Part shown: positions 1 to 8,273 of the stretch, piece by piece
Numbering within the stretch: position 1 is the stretch's first letter
How the letters are laid out: each line of letters opens with the position of its first letter
Source of the DNA: Gaetbulibacter saemankumensis DSM 17032
GTDB lineage: Bacteria; Bacteroidota; Bacteroidia; Flavobacteriales; Flavobacteriaceae
DNA length: 64,000 bases
Direction: 5' to 3'
Assembly (NCBI RefSeq): GCF_000425645.1
Contig: NZ_KE384430.1
Span: 917,492-981,491, forward strand
The notes under the pieces: generated by a model
What the model was told of the DNA's origin: nothing
Database searches by the model: none
The model's input: only the letters and a program-made list of their open reading frames with translations
Made by a program: the position numbers and the translations under genes

Positions 1-959
1 ATAAATTTTGAAAGCAAAATAGCTAAAAAGTAGAAGGTAGAAGTATAGTGAATCCATGTGAGGAGGAGCAAACTAATTACTAGTATATTCATTAATAATA
101 CTGCAATTCCCGTGAGTTTACCAAAGGCATTTTTATACCGACTTGTTTTGGCGGCCCATCTAATCCGTTGATTGATAAGTTGTCTCCAGGAAGGTTGTGT
201 CTTAGTGCTAACTATGGCATCTTCACATTTCAAATATGTTAAGGTTTTTGGGTAGTTTTTTGCAATTTTTTCTAATAAAAAAATATCGTCGCCACTCGCT
301 GTTTGATTGTTGCCTTCAAAACCATCTAATTCAATAAATAGGTATTTTTGATATGCGAAATTCGCTCCGTTACATAAAAATGGTTGGTTTATTCCAAAAC
401 CACCTATAGTTGCGCCCTGCAAACTATGTAAATCTAAAATCTGAAACTTGTGAAGAAATGAGGGGCGATTAAGGTAACTTACAGGGCCTGAAATACATTT
501 GGCGTTGGTTTTAATTATGATCTCATCAAAACTATTTAGCCAATATCTTGGAAATTCACAATCGGCATCCGTTGTAATAATCCAGTCATATTTTGATTTT
601 TTTACAGCCGTGCTAATAGCATCTTTTTTAGGAGATTTCGATTGTCGGTCGTTTTCGAGTACGGTAATGTTAAGTTTTGAATTCAGTATGAAGTTTGAAA
701 TAATGTCTAATGACTTGTCTTCAGAAGCATCGTTAACAAGGATAATTTCGAAAAGTTTTTTTGGGTAGGATAATTGCTCTAATGATTGTAATAGAAGCGG
801 TAAATTTTCGGCTTCATTTCTAAAAGGGATAACCACCGAGAAGTTTGTCTTGCTCTGGGTTAACTTCAGCTTATAAGGCGAAATTCTTTTAAAACCTATA
901 ATGAAACTGGTAATTAAAACAAGATACCCTATCGTGATAATTAAACCTATCCACACCAT
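1..959 (-). CDS. Family 2 glycosyltransferase, membrane-anchored (3' end cut by window edge)
   Basis: The frame is open from an ATG at 957-959 to the window start, giving about 319 residues without the C-terminus. An N-terminal membrane segment (about residues 3-22) precedes a GT-A domain: VVIPFRNEAEN near 42-52, VNDAS near 75, the metal-binding DAD at 131-133, the acceptor-side ASGDD at 221-225 and QRIRW at 264-268. A second hydrophobic stretch starts near 285. This order is that of a processive or lipid-linked GT2 acting at the cytoplasmic face of the inner membrane. The flippase-like gene upstream ends at 962, two bases before this start, so the two are almost certainly co-transcribed. Acceptor and sugar cannot be read from sequence. 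Family assignment is firm. Confidence 0.9.
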   Translation of the reverse strand, partial: MVWIGLIITIGYLVLITSFIIGFKRISPYKLKLTQSKTNFSVVIPFRNEAENLPLLLQSLEQLSYPKKLFEIILVNDASEDKSLDIISNFILNSKLNITVLENDRQSKSPKKDAISTAVKKSKYDWIITTDADCEFPRYWLNSFDEIIIKTNAKCISGPVSYLNRPSFLHKFQILDLHSLQGATIGGFGINQPFLCNGANFAYQKYLFIELDGFEGNNQTASGDDIFLLEKIAKNYPKTLTYLKCEDAIVSTKTQPSWRQLINQRIRWAAKTSRYKNAFGKLTGIAVLLMNILVISLLLLTWIHYTSTFYFLAILLSKF

Positions 960-961
960 AA

Positions 962-1924
962 TTAAATTGTACTGTTTGGGTATTTATAATTAAGAACGAA
1001 ATGACTACCTATTAGAGTTGGTAGTACAAAATTAAAAATCCACATGATGGTGGTAATGCTTAAAATTATTGTGGGGGAAATACTTAAGTATGAAAATAAA
1101 AACGCTGCTATACTGCCCTTAATTGCAACATCGAAAATGGCAATCGATGGAATAATGGAGCTTAGTAAATACATAGAGCTTATAATCACCATGGCATCAA
1201 AATAGTAGATATCCACATTAAAAAGATGTAATAAATAATAAAACTGAAACGAAAATATTAAATAGCGAATTAAGGATAATACGAGTATACGTAAAAGCCG
1301 TTGTTTGGTATTGTAATGCTTAAATAAATTATCCAATTTAATTAATTTAAATTTTGAATAATTCGTTCTTTTGAAGGTAATTATGATTAGCAATGCAATC
1401 ATAATTAAAAGGATAAACCCAACAATATGGTTGTGAAAGTTTAGTTGAATAGAATATTTCAAAGAAAAAAAGGAGAGACCAATAACACCCAAAATTAGGG
1501 TAATGCTCATTTGAGTTAAGTTCGAAATTAAATTTAAAATCAGAATTTGTTTTCTGTATTCACGACTAAAAAATAGTGCTTTGGCTCCGTATTCACCAAT
1601 TTTATTCGGTGTAAATATAGAAACTGTTAAAGATGCTAAGCATTGTTTACTTACTTCAGTTAGAGTCAAATGTTTTATCGAACTTACTAGGTGTTGCCAC
1701 TTTAATATGTCAAAGAACCAATTAAGACTGGTTAAAATTAAAAGTGATAACCCTATAAGAAAAAAAGATATAAGATGATTTTCTATTCTATTAAATAAAA
1801 ATGATAAGTCTAAATAGGATGTGTTTAGCTTCTCATAAATATAATAGAAGGCAGTAATAACTAGGCTTATTTTAATAAGCACTAAAAAGAATTGTTTAGT
1901 TTTGTATGGTAACGATTCGGTCAT
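962..1924 (-). CDS. Lysylphosphatidylglycerol-synthase TM-region / UPF0104 flippase-like membrane protein
   Basis: A 320-residue polytopic protein with about eight hydrophobic segments, starting with a helix at about 12-30 and a long one at 50-70. The pattern, including a KIGEYGAKA motif near residue 107, fits the flippase-like domain of the LPG-synthase / UPF0104 (YbhN-like) family, which is fused to MprF in other bacteria but stands alone here. The KxGE motif is typical of the family. It precedes a GT2 gene by two bases on the same strand, so it may move or present the lipid that the glycosyltransferase modifies; that is inference from context. It diverges from the barrel gene at 1960 with only 35 bases between the starts. 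Confidence 0.8.
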   Translation of the reverse strand: MTESLPYKTKQFFLVLIKISLVITAFYYIYEKLNTSYLDLSFLFNRIENHLISFFLIGLSLLILTSLNWFFDILKWQHLVSSIKHLTLTEVSKQCLASLTVSIFTPNKIGEYGAKALFFSREYRKQILILNLISNLTQMSITLILGVIGLSFFSLKYSIQLNFHNHIVGFILLIMIALLIIITFKRTNYSKFKLIKLDNLFKHYNTKQRLLRILVLSLIRYLIFSFQFYYLLHLFNVDIYYFDAMVIISSMYLLSSIIPSIAIFDVAIKGSIAAFLFSYLSISPTIILSITTIMWIFNFVLPTLIGSHFVLNYKYPNSTI

Positions 1925-1959
1925 TAACTTCCTTCTGCAAATTAAATCAATATTAGAGT

Positions 1960-2595
1960 ATGATAGCCAATTTAAAAATTAATAAATGTAAATTCCTTGC
2001 ATTAATTCTATTTTTTATTGGTTATAGCGGTTTTTCTCAGTGGGATACCAGTACATTAAAAGGACAGTTGTCTTTAGGAGTTAATAGTCCGTCTAGCGAT
2101 GGATTTGTAGCAGATTATGAAGGTAAGTCATTCAATTTTCCAACAGTAAATTTAGGAGTACAGTACATGTTTTGGTCTAAAATAGGAGTGAAACTAGATT
2201 ATGGATTTAATCGGATTTCGAATCAAGATCAGGCAAACTATTTTAAACTAAATTATTCGCGTATTAATCTGCAATTGGTATATGATGCTTCCAGTTTTAG
2301 ATTTGTACCAAACCGATTGGGAATATATTTACATACGGGTCCTGGGGTTTCTATGTTGCAGCCTTTAGCCGATTATAAGAATAATAAATCTACAAATTTT
2401 AATGTTATGGGAGGTCTGGAGTTACATTATGCGGTTTCAGATAAGTTATCACTTTTTGTTGATGGTTCCTATATTCTGGGGTTTGCAGATGATTTTAATC
2501 CTATTACCGAGGGTTACGGGAGTTTTAACGGAGATTTGTTAACCTTAACTTTAGGGGTATCCATTTCTATTAGTGGTTGTAATTATTGTTTTTAA
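1960..2595 (+). CDS. Small outer-membrane beta-barrel protein
   Basis: 211 residues with a signal peptide ending near SGFSQ (about 29), followed by alternating amphipathic strands such as FPTVNLGVQYMF and LLTLTLGVSISI. This is the signature of a small OmpW/OmpA-type or PF13568-like barrel in the outer membrane. The protein ends in GCNYCF, so two cysteines sit in or just after the last strand before the terminal aromatic residue. A second small barrel at 35428 also ends with a CxC-aromatic tail. The gene is followed after three bases by ruvC and heads a tightly packed plus-strand run that continues to 5048. No substrate or partner can be inferred. Confidence 0.75.
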   Translation: MIANLKINKCKFLALILFFIGYSGFSQWDTSTLKGQLSLGVNSPSSDGFVADYEGKSFNFPTVNLGVQYMFWSKIGVKLDYGFNRISNQDQANYFKLNYSRINLQLVYDASSFRFVPNRLGIYLHTGPGVSMLQPLADYKNNKSTNFNVMGGLELHYAVSDKLSLFVDGSYILGFADDFNPITEGYGSFNGDLLTLTLGVSISISGCNYCF

Positions 2596-2598
2596 AAA

Positions 2599-3153
2599 AT
2601 GGCGAAAGAAAAAATTATTTTAGGTATAGATCCAGGAACAACTATAATGGGTTTCGGACTCATAAAGGTGGTGGGGAAAACGATGTCGTTTCTACAGTTA
2701 AATGAGTTAGATTTAAAAAAATATGACGATCATTATTTAAAGTTAAAACTCATTTTTGAACGTACGGTTGAATTAATTGATACCCATCATCCCGATGAAA
2801 TTGCAATTGAAGCACCGTTTTTTGGAAAAAATGTACAAAGTATGCTAAAACTTGGTCGAGCACAAGGAGTCGCCATGGCAGCAGGTTTAAGTAGAGAAGT
2901 ACCTATTACCGAATATTCCCCTAAAAAAATTAAAATGGCCATTACCGGTAATGGTAATGCCAGTAAAGAACAGGTAGCTAAAATGCTTCAAAGTTTACTT
3001 AATTTGAAAACATTGCCTAAAAACCTGGATGCTACAGATGGATTGGCGGCTGCGGTTTGTCATTTTTATAATGAAGGTCGTGTTGATATTGGAAAAAGTT
3101 ATACCGGCTGGAGTGCTTTTGTGAATCAAAATGGCGATAGAGTAAAAAAATAA
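2599..3153 (+). CDS. ruvC: Crossover junction endodeoxyribonuclease RuvC
   Basis: RuvC resolves Holliday junctions during recombinational repair, working with RuvAB. The 184-residue product has the RNase H-like fold signature: GIDPGT with D11, IEAPFFGKN with E71, and [12 protein letters not shown] with D144 and D147, which together give the four acidic metal ligands of the family. Length is normal (E. coli RuvC has 173 residues). It begins three bases after the barrel gene, and its stop codon overlaps the hemW start in a TAATG, which implies translational coupling. The C-terminal tail after about residue 165 is a short extension seen in many flavobacterial homologues. Identification is secure. 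Confidence 0.96.
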   Translation: MAKEKIILGIDPGTTIMGFGLIKVVGKTMSFLQLNELDLKKYDDHYLKLKLIFERTVELIDTHHPDEIAIEAPFFGKNVQSMLKLGRAQGVAMAAGLSREVPITEYSPKKIKMAITGNGNASKEQVAKMLQSLLNLKTLPKNLDATDGLAAAVCHFYNEGRVDIGKSYTGWSAFVNQNGDRVKK

Positions 3154-4295
3154 TGGCAGGTATCTATATTCATATTCCCTTTTGCAAGCAAGCTTGTCAT
3201 TATTGTGATTTTCATTTTTCAACCTCACTAAAAAAGAAAGATGAATTAGTTCAGGCTTTGGTTTCAGAATTACAATTACGAGCTCATGAGTTTGAAACTA
3301 TTCCAGTGGAAACTATTTATTTTGGAGGCGGAACTCCTAGTTTGCTTCATGTTGATGAATTGAAGTTTTTAATAGATGCAGTTTATGAAAATTATCATGT
3401 GGTTTCTAATCCTGAAATTACACTAGAAGCCAATCCGGACGATTTAAATGTAAAATCTTCAAGTGAGAAGTCGGTATTTGAGTCTTATAGAGAAATAGGG
3501 ATTAATCGCCTTTCCATTGGAGTGCAATCTTTTTTTGAAAAAGATTTAAAATTAATGAATCGCGCTCACAACGCTGAAGAAGCAAAATGCTGTTTACAAG
3601 AGGCAACTAAATATTTTGATAATATATCAATCGATTTAATTTATGGAATTCCAGGTTTAACGAATGCCGAATGGGAAGCTAATATAGAAACGGTACTAGA
3701 ATTTAATATACCGCATATATCAAGTTATGCGCTTACAGTAGAACCCAAAACGGCTTTAGATAGTTTTATAAAAAAGGGCCTAGTTAAAAATGTAGACGAC
3801 GAACTGGCACAAGACCAATTTCATATGCTAATCGAGAAATTAAAGGCAAATGGGTACGTGCATTACGAACTATCTAATTTTGGTAAGCCTGCATATTTCA
3901 GTAAGAATAATTCGGCATATTGGCTAGGGAGACCTTATCTGGGTATTGGTCCATCAGCGCATTCATTTAATGGGCATCAACGTGGGTGGAATGTTAGAAA
4001 TAATTCAAAATACATTAAGGCGCTTCAGAATAAAGAATTGCCAATCGAGATAGAAACCCTAACCGTTACCGATAAATATAATGAGTATGTTATGACAGGA
4101 TTGCGTACTATTTGGGGGGTTTCTTTAGAAAAAGTGGCTGAGGATTTTGGTATGCACTTTAAAAATTATATTTTAAGGCAAGCTCAAAAGCATATAGAAC
4201 AGCAATTGTTGTATATTGAAAATGATACCCTTTTAGTAACTAATGAAGGTAAATTTTTGAGTGATGGTATCGCCTCCGATCTTTTTAAAATATAA
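3153..4295 (+). CDS. hemW: Radical SAM heme chaperone HemW
   Basis: HemW-like proteins are radical SAM relatives of coproporphyrinogen III oxidase that bind heme and hand it to respiratory enzymes. The 380-residue product starts [11 protein letters not shown] and carries the cluster motif C11-x3-C15-x2-C18, followed by the GGGTPS motif near 59-64 and SIGVQSF near 131. HemN proper has an extra N-terminal region and one more cysteine after the CxxxCxxC; here residue 20 is Phe in CDFH, the HemW pattern. The start overlaps the ruvC stop by one base and the next gene follows after three bases. Function is by family; older annotation would call it oxygen-independent coproporphyrinogen III oxidase. 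Confidence 0.92.
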   Translation: MAGIYIHIPFCKQACHYCDFHFSTSLKKKDELVQALVSELQLRAHEFETIPVETIYFGGGTPSLLHVDELKFLIDAVYENYHVVSNPEITLEANPDDLNVKSSSEKSVFESYREIGINRLSIGVQSFFEKDLKLMNRAHNAEEAKCCLQEATKYFDNISIDLIYGIPGLTNAEWEANIETVLEFNIPHISSYALTVEPKTALDSFIKKGLVKNVDDELAQDQFHMLIEKLKANGYVHYELSNFGKPAYFSKNNSAYWLGRPYLGIGPSAHSFNGHQRGWNVRNNSKYIKALQNKELPIEIETLTVTDKYNEYVMTGLRTIWGVSLEKVAEDFGMHFKNYILRQAQKHIEQQLLYIENDTLLVTNEGKFLSDGIASDLFKI

Positions 4296-4298
4296 TAT

Positions 4299-5048
4299 AT
4301 GCTCGCAACCATTCATTGCAATTCAAGAAAATATCAAATCGACTTAGCACAACCATTAGACATTTCCATTCCAATTAGTGGGTCCAAAAAAAATGTAAAT
4401 GCTTGGTATATTGGAGAGCCCAAGATCGAACCGGTTGCTATGGAAGACTGGATCGGGAGCGTTAAAGAGAATTCGGCTGTTAACTTTAATAATATTTATT
4501 TTAATCCACATTCACATGGCACGCACACAGAATGTGTTGGGCATATTACAGAAAAGGTACATTCTGTAAACAAGCATTTAAAACAGTTTTTCTTTTTAGC
4601 TGAGGTTATTACCATTCCGCCAGAGAAAACAAACGGCGATTTTGTAATTTCAAAAAAGCAATTGCAATATGCCTTGGGTAATAAAAAGCGTGATGCGGTT
4701 ATTATTAGAACCCTGCCCAATACCAGAAGTAAGCTTACCAGACAATATTCTAAAACCAATCCGCCATATATGTTGGAAGAAGCTGCTCTGTATTTAAAAG
4801 AAAAACATGTGAAGCATCTATTAATTGATTTACCAAGTATAGACAGGGAACAAGACGATGGTCTGTTGTTGGCTCACAATGCCTTTTGGAATACTAGTGG
4901 GGAAATGCGGATGGATGCTACCATAACGGAGTTTATTTATGTGTCAAATAAGGTTGATGATGGTACTTATTTTCTCAACCTTCAAATTGCTCCTTTCGAA
5001 AATGATGCTACACCGAGTAAACCCATATTGTATAAAATAATAGAATAG
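4299..5048 (+). CDS. Cyclase-family metal-dependent hydrolase (kynurenine formamidase-like)
   Basis: The 249-residue protein belongs to the Cyclase family (PF04199), which includes bacterial arylformamidase and related zinc or manganese hydrolases. The diagnostic metal motif HSHGTHTECVGH is at 71-82 and supplies the histidine ligands; IDLPSIDREQDDG near 177-189 corresponds to the second conserved block, where the family usually has a D-x-x-S-x-D. The substrate is not determined: no kynurenine pathway gene is nearby, so a formamidase label would be a guess. It ends the plus-strand run begun at 1960. Confidence 0.85.
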   Translation: MLATIHCNSRKYQIDLAQPLDISIPISGSKKNVNAWYIGEPKIEPVAMEDWIGSVKENSAVNFNNIYFNPHSHGTHTECVGHITEKVHSVNKHLKQFFFLAEVITIPPEKTNGDFVISKKQLQYALGNKKRDAVIIRTLPNTRSKLTRQYSKTNPPYMLEEAALYLKEKHVKHLLIDLPSIDREQDDGLLLAHNAFWNTSGEMRMDATITEFIYVSNKVDDGTYFLNLQIAPFENDATPSKPILYKIIE

Positions 5049-5156
5049 TAGGGTGTCTGTAACTTCGGTTTAATTACTTATATTTAAGTAGTTAAATGAG
5101 TTCAAGGGAGTTTTTGTTTTAACTAAAAACCCTGAATAAATAATGATACTCTTACT

Positions 5157-5765
5157 ATGGATATATTCTTCGTAATTATATTAACCATTCTGGTTACGCT
5201 TTTCTTTGTTGTTTTGTATAAGTATTATGCGGTAAATCAGAAAACCCAGTCGCAAGCGGTAGTACTCTTAGATAAAATAAAAAAGGTGTGTAAGTTTATT
5301 ACTATTGAAGGCGATTTTGCCGAAATATACCATTATGAAAATGTTAAAGAACGTTTTTTGAAATTAATTTCGAGTAGAAAAAAGGCTTTGATTGTTATAA
5401 ACGCTAAGGCACACGTTGGTTTCGACTTATCGAAAATTAAAATGGAAGCCAATGTAAAAACAAAAACCATTGTATTTAAAAGTTTTCCGGAACCCGAGGT
5501 GCTTAGTATTGAAAGTGATTTAAATTATTACGACAAAAAAGATGGTATGTTTAATAAGTTTGAAGCTTCCGATTTAACCGAATTACATAGCGAGGCTAAA
5601 CTTCATATTCGGAATAAGGTGCCCGAGAGTGGATTGTTTGAAGTTGCTAAGCGTGAAGCTTTGGAATCGATTCTGTTAATTGAAAGTATGGTTGAGACCA
5701 TTGGTTGGCGATTGAACTATTCAGAACTTAAAATTGATGAGAATACGATAAAAAATCTCAAATAA
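5157..5765 (+). CDS. DUF4230 membrane-anchored protein
   Basis: 202 residues with one N-terminal membrane helix (about 3-24) and a soluble domain on one side of the membrane. The body, with QAVVLLDKIKKVCKFITIEG followed by mixed alpha/beta segments and an acidic LPEPEV-like stretch, matches DUF4230, a family common in Bacteroidota and Firmicutes with no established function. The stop overlaps the start of the YjbR-type gene in a TAATG, so the two are translationally coupled. An upstream gap of 108 bases holds no recognisable promoter. The family call is from memory of its pattern and is moderately sure; the function is unknown. Confidence 0.65.
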   Translation: MDIFFVIILTILVTLFFVVLYKYYAVNQKTQSQAVVLLDKIKKVCKFITIEGDFAEIYHYENVKERFLKLISSRKKALIVINAKAHVGFDLSKIKMEANVKTKTIVFKSFPEPEVLSIESDLNYYDKKDGMFNKFEASDLTELHSEAKLHIRNKVPESGLFEVAKREALESILLIESMVETIGWRLNYSELKIDENTIKNLK

Positions 5766-6127
5766 TGGATATTGAACAGTTTCGAGATTATTGTTTGAAA
5801 AAGAAAGGGGTAACAGAGGAGTTTCCTTTTGATGCCGACACCTTAGTGTTTAAAGTTTTGGGTAAAATGTTTGCTTTAATACCTTTAGAGAGGTGGGAGC
5901 AGGGAGAAGCTTCCATTAGTTTAAAAGCCGATTCCGAATACAGTCAGGAATTACGTGCCGAATATCACAGCATTCGTCCTGCATTTCATATGAATAAGAC
6001 CCATTGGAACACACTTTATCTACATGAAGGCGAGTTGGAATTATCATTAATTTTGGATTTAATCAGTCATTCCTATGATATGGTAGTCTTGAATATGTCT
6101 AAGAAACTGAAAGAGAAATTATTATGA
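5765..6127 (+). CDS. MmcQ/YjbR family protein
   Basis: A 120-residue protein with the full YjbR/MmcQ pattern: the start MDIEQFRDYCLKKKGVTEEFPFD, the central VFKVLGKMFAL, the KADSEYSQELR block and the terminal HSYDMVVLNMSKK. The family has a CyaY-like fold and a double-wing DNA-binding surface has been proposed from structure, but its cellular role is not settled. The length is standard. It is coupled to the DUF4230 gene by a one-base overlap and is the last gene of that pair; a 173-base gap with its own promoter element separates it from the next gene. Confidence 0.9.
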   Translation: MDIEQFRDYCLKKKGVTEEFPFDADTLVFKVLGKMFALIPLERWEQGEASISLKADSEYSQELRAEYHSIRPAFHMNKTHWNTLYLHEGELELSLILDLISHSYDMVVLNMSKKLKEKLL

Positions 6128-6170
6128 ATTGAAAATACTTACGATTCTGTAAAACTAATCTCTTTTTTTG

Positions 6171-6178
6171 TATATTTG
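6171..6178 (+). promoter_or_regulatory. Putative -7 promoter element (TATATTTG) of the secreted protein gene
   Basis: TATATTTG matches the Bacteroidota -7 consensus TAnnTTTG exactly and lies in the only gap upstream of the gene at 6301. A good -33 TTG at the usual spacing is not obvious. It implies a 5' leader of about 115 bases. Confidence 0.45.
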
Positions 6179-6300
6179 ATAAAACACTCCTTAATAGCAT
6201 TTAGATTACATAGCAGTATTACCCCCAAATTCGATGTTAGCCCCATAATCTTGGATTAGTAACAGATTAACTCATATACTAACTTAAATTTTTACAGATT

Positions 6301-7095
6301 ATGAAAACAACCAATCGAATTATTACCAGTATCCTCATTGCAATTTTATTTTTATTAAATACCATGTCTTTTGCTCAGGAAAATGAGCGTCCCGCCTATG
6401 TAACAGTAACTACTATGTACTGGAATCAGGATAGTGACATGAACGCGAAAGAATGGAAGGCCATTGAAAAGGAATATATGGATAAAGTTACGAGTAAAAA
6501 TGAATATGTCAATTCTGCACGTTATTACATGCATTTAATGACAGATAATAGCAATGAAGTATTATATGTGCAGTCTTATAAGGATTGGGCTGCCATTGAA
6601 AAAGCTGCGGAAAGAAATTCAGAATTAGAAAAAGAGGCTTGGCCAGATGCCGACGCCAGAAAAGCCTTTTTGAAAAAAATGAATTCAGCATATGCTCCTA
6701 TGCATTCCGATGAGATTTATGCTACGTTGCCTGGAGCTAAAGTGTTAGAAAGTGAAGTGACAGATGGAATGATTCTTTATGTACGTAAAAATAAAAGAGC
6801 ATTTCCACAGGACGGATCTTGGGATGAACTAAAAGGGTTAGCCGAGCGCATGGAGCAAAATGTTATTCATAAAAACGAATTTATAAAAGCTTATTATCCT
6901 AATATGCATGCCTGGGGATCGGATAAACGAGATTTTATTCAGGCTTTTTATTTAGACTCTATGGACGATATGGAAAAAATGTTTGATAAAAATCAAGAAT
7001 TAATGAAAGAGGAATTTACCGAAGAAGAAGGCAAAACTATGGGTAAATATTTTGAGGGACATGGCGATTATGTATATAGTGTCGTTGTTCTTTAA
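6301..7095 (+). CDS. Secreted protein with two tandem ferredoxin-like (ABM-type) domains, unknown function
   Basis: 264 residues with a clear signal peptide (LIAILFLLNTMSFAQ, cleavage near 26). The mature part looks like two copies of a dimeric alpha/beta-barrel half: YVTVTTMYW ... VLYVQSYKDWAAIEKA (about 33-105) and GMILYVRKN ... QAFYLDSMDDMEKMF (about 152-230). In each, a strand is followed by a helix rich in Lys/Glu and another strand ending with a D-x-W/M-x-x-x-E/K-K motif. Such tandem modules often form an intramolecular barrel. No catalytic residues stand out. It is a single gene flanked by its own promoter element and terminator. I do not recognise a named family; the domain reading is inference from pattern. 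Confidence 0.6.
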   Translation: MKTTNRIITSILIAILFLLNTMSFAQENERPAYVTVTTMYWNQDSDMNAKEWKAIEKEYMDKVTSKNEYVNSARYYMHLMTDNSNEVLYVQSYKDWAAIEKAAERNSELEKEAWPDADARKAFLKKMNSAYAPMHSDEIYATLPGAKVLESEVTDGMILYVRKNKRAFPQDGSWDELKGLAERMEQNVIHKNEFIKAYYPNMHAWGSDKRDFIQAFYLDSMDDMEKMFDKNQELMKEEFTEEEGKTMGKYFEGHGDYVYSVVVL

Positions 7096-7114
7096 GTTTA
7101 ATTTTAATTGTTTT

Positions 7115-7145
7115 AAAAAGGATGCTTTTAAGCATCCTTTTTTAT
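7115..7145 (+). terminator. Intrinsic terminator after the secreted protein gene
   Basis: Inverted repeat AAAGGATGC ... GCATCCTTT with a short T-rich loop, followed by a run of T. It lies 20 bases after the stop at 7095. Confidence 0.9.
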
Positions 7146-7179
7146 TTCCTAATCTTTAGGGAAACATCTCGTTTTAATG

Positions 7180-7187
7180 TATTTTTG
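7180..7187 (+). promoter_or_regulatory. -7 element (TATTTTTG) of the PhnA-like gene; decides its start
   Basis: TATTTTTG matches TAnnTTTG. It lies inside the longer reading frame that would start at 7177, so that start would lie upstream of the transcript. The ATG at 7207 is therefore preferred. Confidence 0.6.
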
Positions 7188-7206
7188 CAGCATTAAAATA
7201 AATTCA

Positions 7207-7785
7207 ATGAGCGTTCTACATACATTACAAGAAAGAAGTAATAATACCTGCGAACTTTGTGGTTCTAATTCAAATTTAGCACAATACCTTATTCCGCCAT
7301 CTTTAAATGAAAATGTAGATAATAGTGTATTGATTTGTAGTACTTGTTTAAATCAAATAGAAGGTAATCAGGAAATGGATGCCAACCATTGGCGTTGTTT
7401 AAATGAGAGTATGTGGAGCGAGTTTATTCCTGTTCAAATTATGGCATGGCGTATGTTACAACGATTACGTAATGAAGGCTGGCCTAAAGATTTATTAGAT
7501 ATGATGTATCTGGATGATGAAGCTCTAGCTTTGGCGAGAGCCACTGGTGAGCATGAAGATGAAGCTAATAAAATTGTTCACCGTGATGTTAATGGTGTCA
7601 TACTAGAGACTGGAGATTCGGTAGTGTTAGTAAAAGACCTAAAAGTAAAAGGTAGTAGCATGGTAGCAAAACAAGGAACGGCCGTTCGAAATATTCGATT
7701 AGATAGAGAGAATGCCGAATATATTGAAGGAAAAGTAGACGGTCAGAACATCGTAATTATTACGAAATACGTAAAGAAAACCTAG
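7207..7785 (+). CDS. PhnA-like zinc-ribbon protein
   Basis: 192 residues from the ATG at 7207 (MSVLHTLQERSNNTCELCG). The N-terminal part has a zinc ribbon of two Cys pairs (CELCG and CSTCLNQ). The C-terminal part, from RDVNGVILETGDSVVLVKDL to the end, is the PhnA SH3-like domain with the KGSSMVAKQGT and VRNIRL blocks. PhnA was named from an E. coli phosphonate locus, but the family is not required for phosphonate use and its function is unknown. No phosphonate genes are nearby. The longer start at 7177 is rejected because it overlaps the promoter element and adds ten poorly conserved residues. It converges with the gene at 7792, six bases apart. Confidence 0.88.
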   Translation: MSVLHTLQERSNNTCELCGSNSNLAQYLIPPSLNENVDNSVLICSTCLNQIEGNQEMDANHWRCLNESMWSEFIPVQIMAWRMLQRLRNEGWPKDLLDMMYLDDEALALARATGEHEDEANKIVHRDVNGVILETGDSVVLVKDLKVKGSSMVAKQGTAVRNIRLDRENAEYIEGKVDGQNIVIITKYVKKT

Positions 7786-7791
7786 ATTATT

Positions 7792-8223
7792 TTAAGCTGA
7801 GGTATCAGCAATAATTTTCCATTCACCATGTATTCTTTTAAAGATAACCATAAAGAAACCACTGGCGTTTCCTACTTTGCGTTGTAAGTGATATTCACCT
7901 AAGACATAATAAGCACCTTTATTAATTTTTGAAATGGCATTCACCTTAAAGTTTAGTTTACCGGTGTGATTCTTATCAGGATACGTTTTTTTGTAGCGTT
8001 CTAATGTGTTTTTCCATCCGTAAGTAACGCCATTAGATCCATAAAATTTAAGTGAATCATGTTTCCAATAGCCACTCATAAATGCTTCAATGTCATTATT
8101 TGACCACGCTGTACTTTGGTTGTTTAAAACAGCTAATATGGCTTTTTTGTCTTTTTGAGAGCTATTTTGGGAAAAAACTGTAAAAGTTCCAAAAAGGAAA
8201 ATATAGAGAATAAATTTTTTCAT
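7792..8223 (-). CDS. Secreted NTF2-like (SnoaL/DUF4440) protein
   Basis: 143 residues with a signal peptide (ILYIFLFGTFTVFSQ, cleavage about 19). The mature chain has the cone-shaped NTF2-like pattern: a helix with AILAVLNNQSTAWSNNDIEAFMSGY, a W-H-D stretch, and strands ending GFFMVIFKRIHGEWKIIADTSA, which is the typical C-terminal sheet of DUF4440-type proteins. Members range from enzymes to binding proteins, so no activity is claimed. It is separated from the DUF4407 gene by 50 bases on the same strand and could be read from the same transcript. Confidence 0.8.
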   Translation of the reverse strand: MKKFILYIFLFGTFTVFSQNSSQKDKKAILAVLNNQSTAWSNNDIEAFMSGYWKHDSLKFYGSNGVTYGWKNTLERYKKTYPDKNHTGKLNFKVNAISKINKGAYYVLGEYHLQRKVGNASGFFMVIFKRIHGEWKIIADTSA

Positions 8224-8273
8224 AGTTTATTTAGTGTTTCTTTTATGAATTCGGTCTAAAAATAGATAAAATA

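Noticed and set aside
499-768. An 89-residue plus-strand frame inside the first glycosyltransferase
   Set aside because: It lies antisense to an intact GT2 domain with clear motifs.
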